From Gammaproteobacteria bacterium (GTDB lineage Bacteria; Pseudomonadota; Gammaproteobacteria; Arenicellales; JAHEKD01), in the NCBI GenBank assembly GCA_024638545.1, contig JAHEKD010000126.1, forward strand, positions 1-7,094: DNA of 7,094 nt, in the 5' to 3' direction. The position numbers and the translations under genes are program-made. Positions 5,339 to 7,094 of the stretch are shown piece after piece. The notes beneath the pieces were generated by a model. The model was given only the letters and a program-made list of their open reading frames with translations, was not told where the DNA came from and did no database searches. Within the stretch, counting starts at the first letter, position 1, and the number at the start of each line of letters is the position of its first letter.

Positions 5339-6430
5339 TTAAACGTTGAACCTGAAATGCAGGACATCGCCATTTTTGACAATATACTCCTTACCTTCGA
5401 GCCGGAGTTTACCGGCCTCTTTGGCGCCCTGCTCGCCCCGGTAATTTACAAAATCATCATAAGCGATGGTTTCGGCGCGGATAAAGCCCTTTTCAAAATC
5501 CGTATGTATGACCCCTGCTGCCTGCGGCGCTGTGGCACCCTCTTTTATCGTCCAGGCACGTACTTCTTTGACGCCGGCGGTGAAATAGGTCTGCAGGCCA
5601 AGCAGCTTGTAACCTGCACGAATGACCCGGTTCAATCCCGGCTCATTCTGGCCCATGTCGTTTAAAAATTCCTGCCGCTCTTCGTCATCCAGTTCTGACA
5701 ATTCTGCCTCTATAGCGGCGCAGATAGCGACAACTTCGGAACCTTCTGCATTGGCATAATCTGAAAGCGCATCCAGATGAGGATTGTCGTCAAAACCCGA
5801 TTCGTCAACATTAGCAATATACAAAACCGGTTTTGCCGTTATCAAACAAAGCGGTTTCAATGCCTTTTGCTGATCAGGACTAAGCTCCATCGATCGTACC
5901 GGATTACCTGCATCCAGGTAAATTTTTACCTTTGAAATCAGTTCTGCCAGCTGAATTTGTTCTTTATCGCCTGCCTTTGAGGCTTTTTGTGCGCGCAGCA
6001 GCGCTTTTTCAACAGTTTCCATATCGGCCAGCGCCAGCTCTGTATTAATCACTTCGACGTCATCAATTGGGTTAATGGTATTTGCGACGTGAGTCACATT
6101 TTCATCCTCAAAGGCCCTGACCACATGCGCAATCGCGTCAACTTCACGGATGTGTGAAAGAAATTTGTTGCCCAGGCCCTCGCCCTGGGCGGCGCCCTTG
6201 ACCAGTCCTGCAATGTCTACAAACTCCATGGCGGCAGGAATCGTTTTTTGAGGCCTGACGATCTCTACCAGCGCATTGATTCTGGCGTCGGGCACTTCGA
6301 CCACGCCGACATTCGGCTCGATGGTGCAGAAAGGGTAATTTTGTGCGTCGACACCTGAGCGTGTGAGCGCATTAAACAAGGTTGATTTACCCACATTTGG
6401 CAGCCCGACGATTCCACAGCGAAAACCCAC
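5339..6430 (-). CDS. ychF: Redox-regulated ribosome-binding ATPase YchF
   Basis: The protein has 363 residues, the same length as E. coli YchF, and starts with GTG (6430-6428) preceded by AGAGG 7 bases upstream. It has Walker [10 protein letters not shown] (9-17), the G3 motif DIAG (72-75) followed by hydrophobic LV, and NVDE (207-210). NVDE is the YchF/Ola1 replacement of NKxD that shifts specificity from GTP to ATP. The long charged coiled-coil insert spans about 130-170, and the C-terminal TGS domain about 278-361 ends in the typical [10 protein letters not shown]. Cys35 in NYPFC corresponds to the redox-sensitive Cys35 of E. coli YchF. The family binds ribosomes and negatively influences the oxidative stress response and start-codon choice. 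It lies 91 bases downstream of pth, in the same direction, probably in one transcription unit. No terminator is evident after its stop, where it converges with the small exported protein gene. Confidence 0.98.
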   Translation of the reverse strand: MGFRCGIVGLPNVGKSTLFNALTRSGVDAQNYPFCTIEPNVGVVEVPDARINALVEIVRPQKTIPAAMEFVDIAGLVKGAAQGEGLGNKFLSHIREVDAIAHVVRAFEDENVTHVANTINPIDDVEVINTELALADMETVEKALLRAQKASKAGDKEQIQLAELISKVKIYLDAGNPVRSMELSPDQQKALKPLCLITAKPVLYIANVDESGFDDNPHLDALSDYANAEGSEVVAICAAIEAELSELDDEERQEFLNDMGQNEPGLNRVIRAGYKLLGLQTYFTAGVKEVRAWTIKEGATAPQAAGVIHTDFEKGFIRAETIAYDDFVNYRGEQGAKEAGKLRLEGKEYIVKNGDVLHFRFNV

Positions 6431-6521
6431 GTTAATACCTCTGTTGACGAACCCGTATCAGGTCCGAGTTATTTATTCTGGAATGCTTGACAGACAAAAT
6501 TTTCTTCATTCACTTAACGCG

Positions 6522-7094
6522 TTATGCATTTTTAGTATGTAATCTTTGCATCGCCGCATCAAACTCACCCCTGATGATCTTAGGCAATTCAGCAATCGCG
6601 ATCTCAATGGCAGAAAACATCTTTTGTTTTTGATCCTTCTGCGGATTACTCAGCACATGGCTGGTCACCTGGCTGGCATGTCCCGGGTGACCTATTCCGA
6701 TCCTCAGCCTGTAGAAATCCTTGCTGCCCATGCATCTGACAATATCGCGCAGGCCATTATGACCACCATGGCCACCGGATGATTTTAGTCGAATTTCACC
6801 ATAACCGATATCCAGCTCGTCATGGGCAACCAAAATTTCCTCAACGTCTATTCGGTAAAACACAGCCACTGCCTGCACGCTTTTCCCGCTTAGATTCATC
6901 ATGGTATCGGGTTTTAGTAAATGAACCGCCGTGCCGTCAATACTGGCGCTGCCGGTATGACCGAAGAACCTGTCTCTGCGAGTCAGGCTTGCACGGTACC
7001 TACGGAGGATTTGATCAATAAACCAAAAGCCTGCATTGTGACGCGTTGATTCATACTGCTTTCCGGGATTGCCCAGGCCAACAATCAGCTTGAT
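6522..7094 (-). CDS. pth: Peptidyl-tRNA hydrolase (start codon just outside window)
   Basis: The frame is open to the window edge and reads IKLIVGLGNPGKQYESTRHN there, so only the initiating Met appears to be missing; the ATG at 6902 is internal. With that Met restored the protein has 191 residues, close to the usual size. Active-site residues fall at exactly the E. coli numbers: Asn10, His20, Asn68 (MNLSG), Asp93 (HDELD) and Asn114 (GGHGGHNGLRD). The enzyme cleaves the ester bond of peptidyl-tRNAs that drop off ribosomes, recycling tRNA in the cytoplasm, and is normally essential. The stop codon lies within a 10-bp palindrome, TAACGCGTTA (6515-6524). By common gammaproteobacterial synteny rplY and prs would lie just beyond the edge; this is inference. 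Confidence 0.98.
   Translation of the reverse strand: MKLIVGLGNPGKQYESTRHNAGFWFIDQILRRYRASLTRRDRFFGHTGSASIDGTAVHLLKPDTMMNLSGKSVQAVAVFYRIDVEEILVAHDELDIGYGEIRLKSSGGHGGHNGLRDIVRCMGSKDFYRLRIGIGHPGHASQVTSHVLSNPQKDQKQKMFSAIEIAIAELPKIIRGEFDAAMQRLHTKNA

Noticed and set aside
5357..5665. 102-residue plus-strand frame opposite ychF
   Set aside because: It is a shadow of ychF with no independent start signal or recognisable domain.
6522..6902. Reading pth as a 126-residue gene starting at ATG 6902
   Set aside because: The frame continues upstream to the window edge with the catalytic Asn10 and His20 region, so this Met is internal.
6546..7021. Two plus-strand frames opposite pth
   Set aside because: They are antisense shadows of a highly conserved enzyme gene.

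Overview
The window looks like a chromosomal segment of a gammaproteobacterium with moderate GC content. This rests on the pth-ychF gene pair in its usual proteobacterial order, a bacterial elongator tRNA-Met with encoded CCA, sigma70-like promoters and clear Shine-Dalgarno sites. The species cannot be named from sequence alone.

Layout, left to right. Positions 1-1665 (+) hold the 3' part of a large surface or secreted repeat protein. It has eight 26-27-residue beta-helix repeats, a choice-of-anchor-Q-like segment and two tandem Cys-pair beta-sandwich-like domains, and is followed by a probable Rho-independent terminator. Positions 1666-2143 are non-coding and carry a nested hairpin element and the control region of the next gene. 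Positions 2144-3040 (+) encode an NADPH-type oxidoreductase of the imine reductase/beta-hydroxyacid dehydrogenase superfamily with an unusual active-site position. Positions 3151-3615 (-) encode an orphan phage terminase small subunit (Nu1-like). It is followed, toward higher coordinates, by about 390 non-coding bases rich in inverted repeats that end exactly at the 3' end of tRNA-Met(CAT) (4002-4078, -). This arrangement suggests a decayed integrated element beside a tRNA.

Positions 4142-4894/4897 (-) encode a two-HTH XRE-type regulator. It is divergent from a small exported protein (5090-5323, +) that may be translationally coupled to a 37-codon ORF in front of it. From 5339 to the right edge, on the minus strand, lie the housekeeping genes ychF and pth. 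pth lacks only its start codon, which falls just past the edge.

Functionally the right third is core translation machinery (Pth, YchF, tRNA-Met). The middle and left are accessory: a surface adhesin-like protein, a redox enzyme, phage debris, and a regulator with a small exported partner. No complete novel defence or mobile system is visible. The most interesting items are the orphan TerS beside the tRNA, the small ORF pair opposite the XRE gene, the oxidoreductase lacking the usual catalytic residue, and a dispersed intergenic motif seen at three sites.
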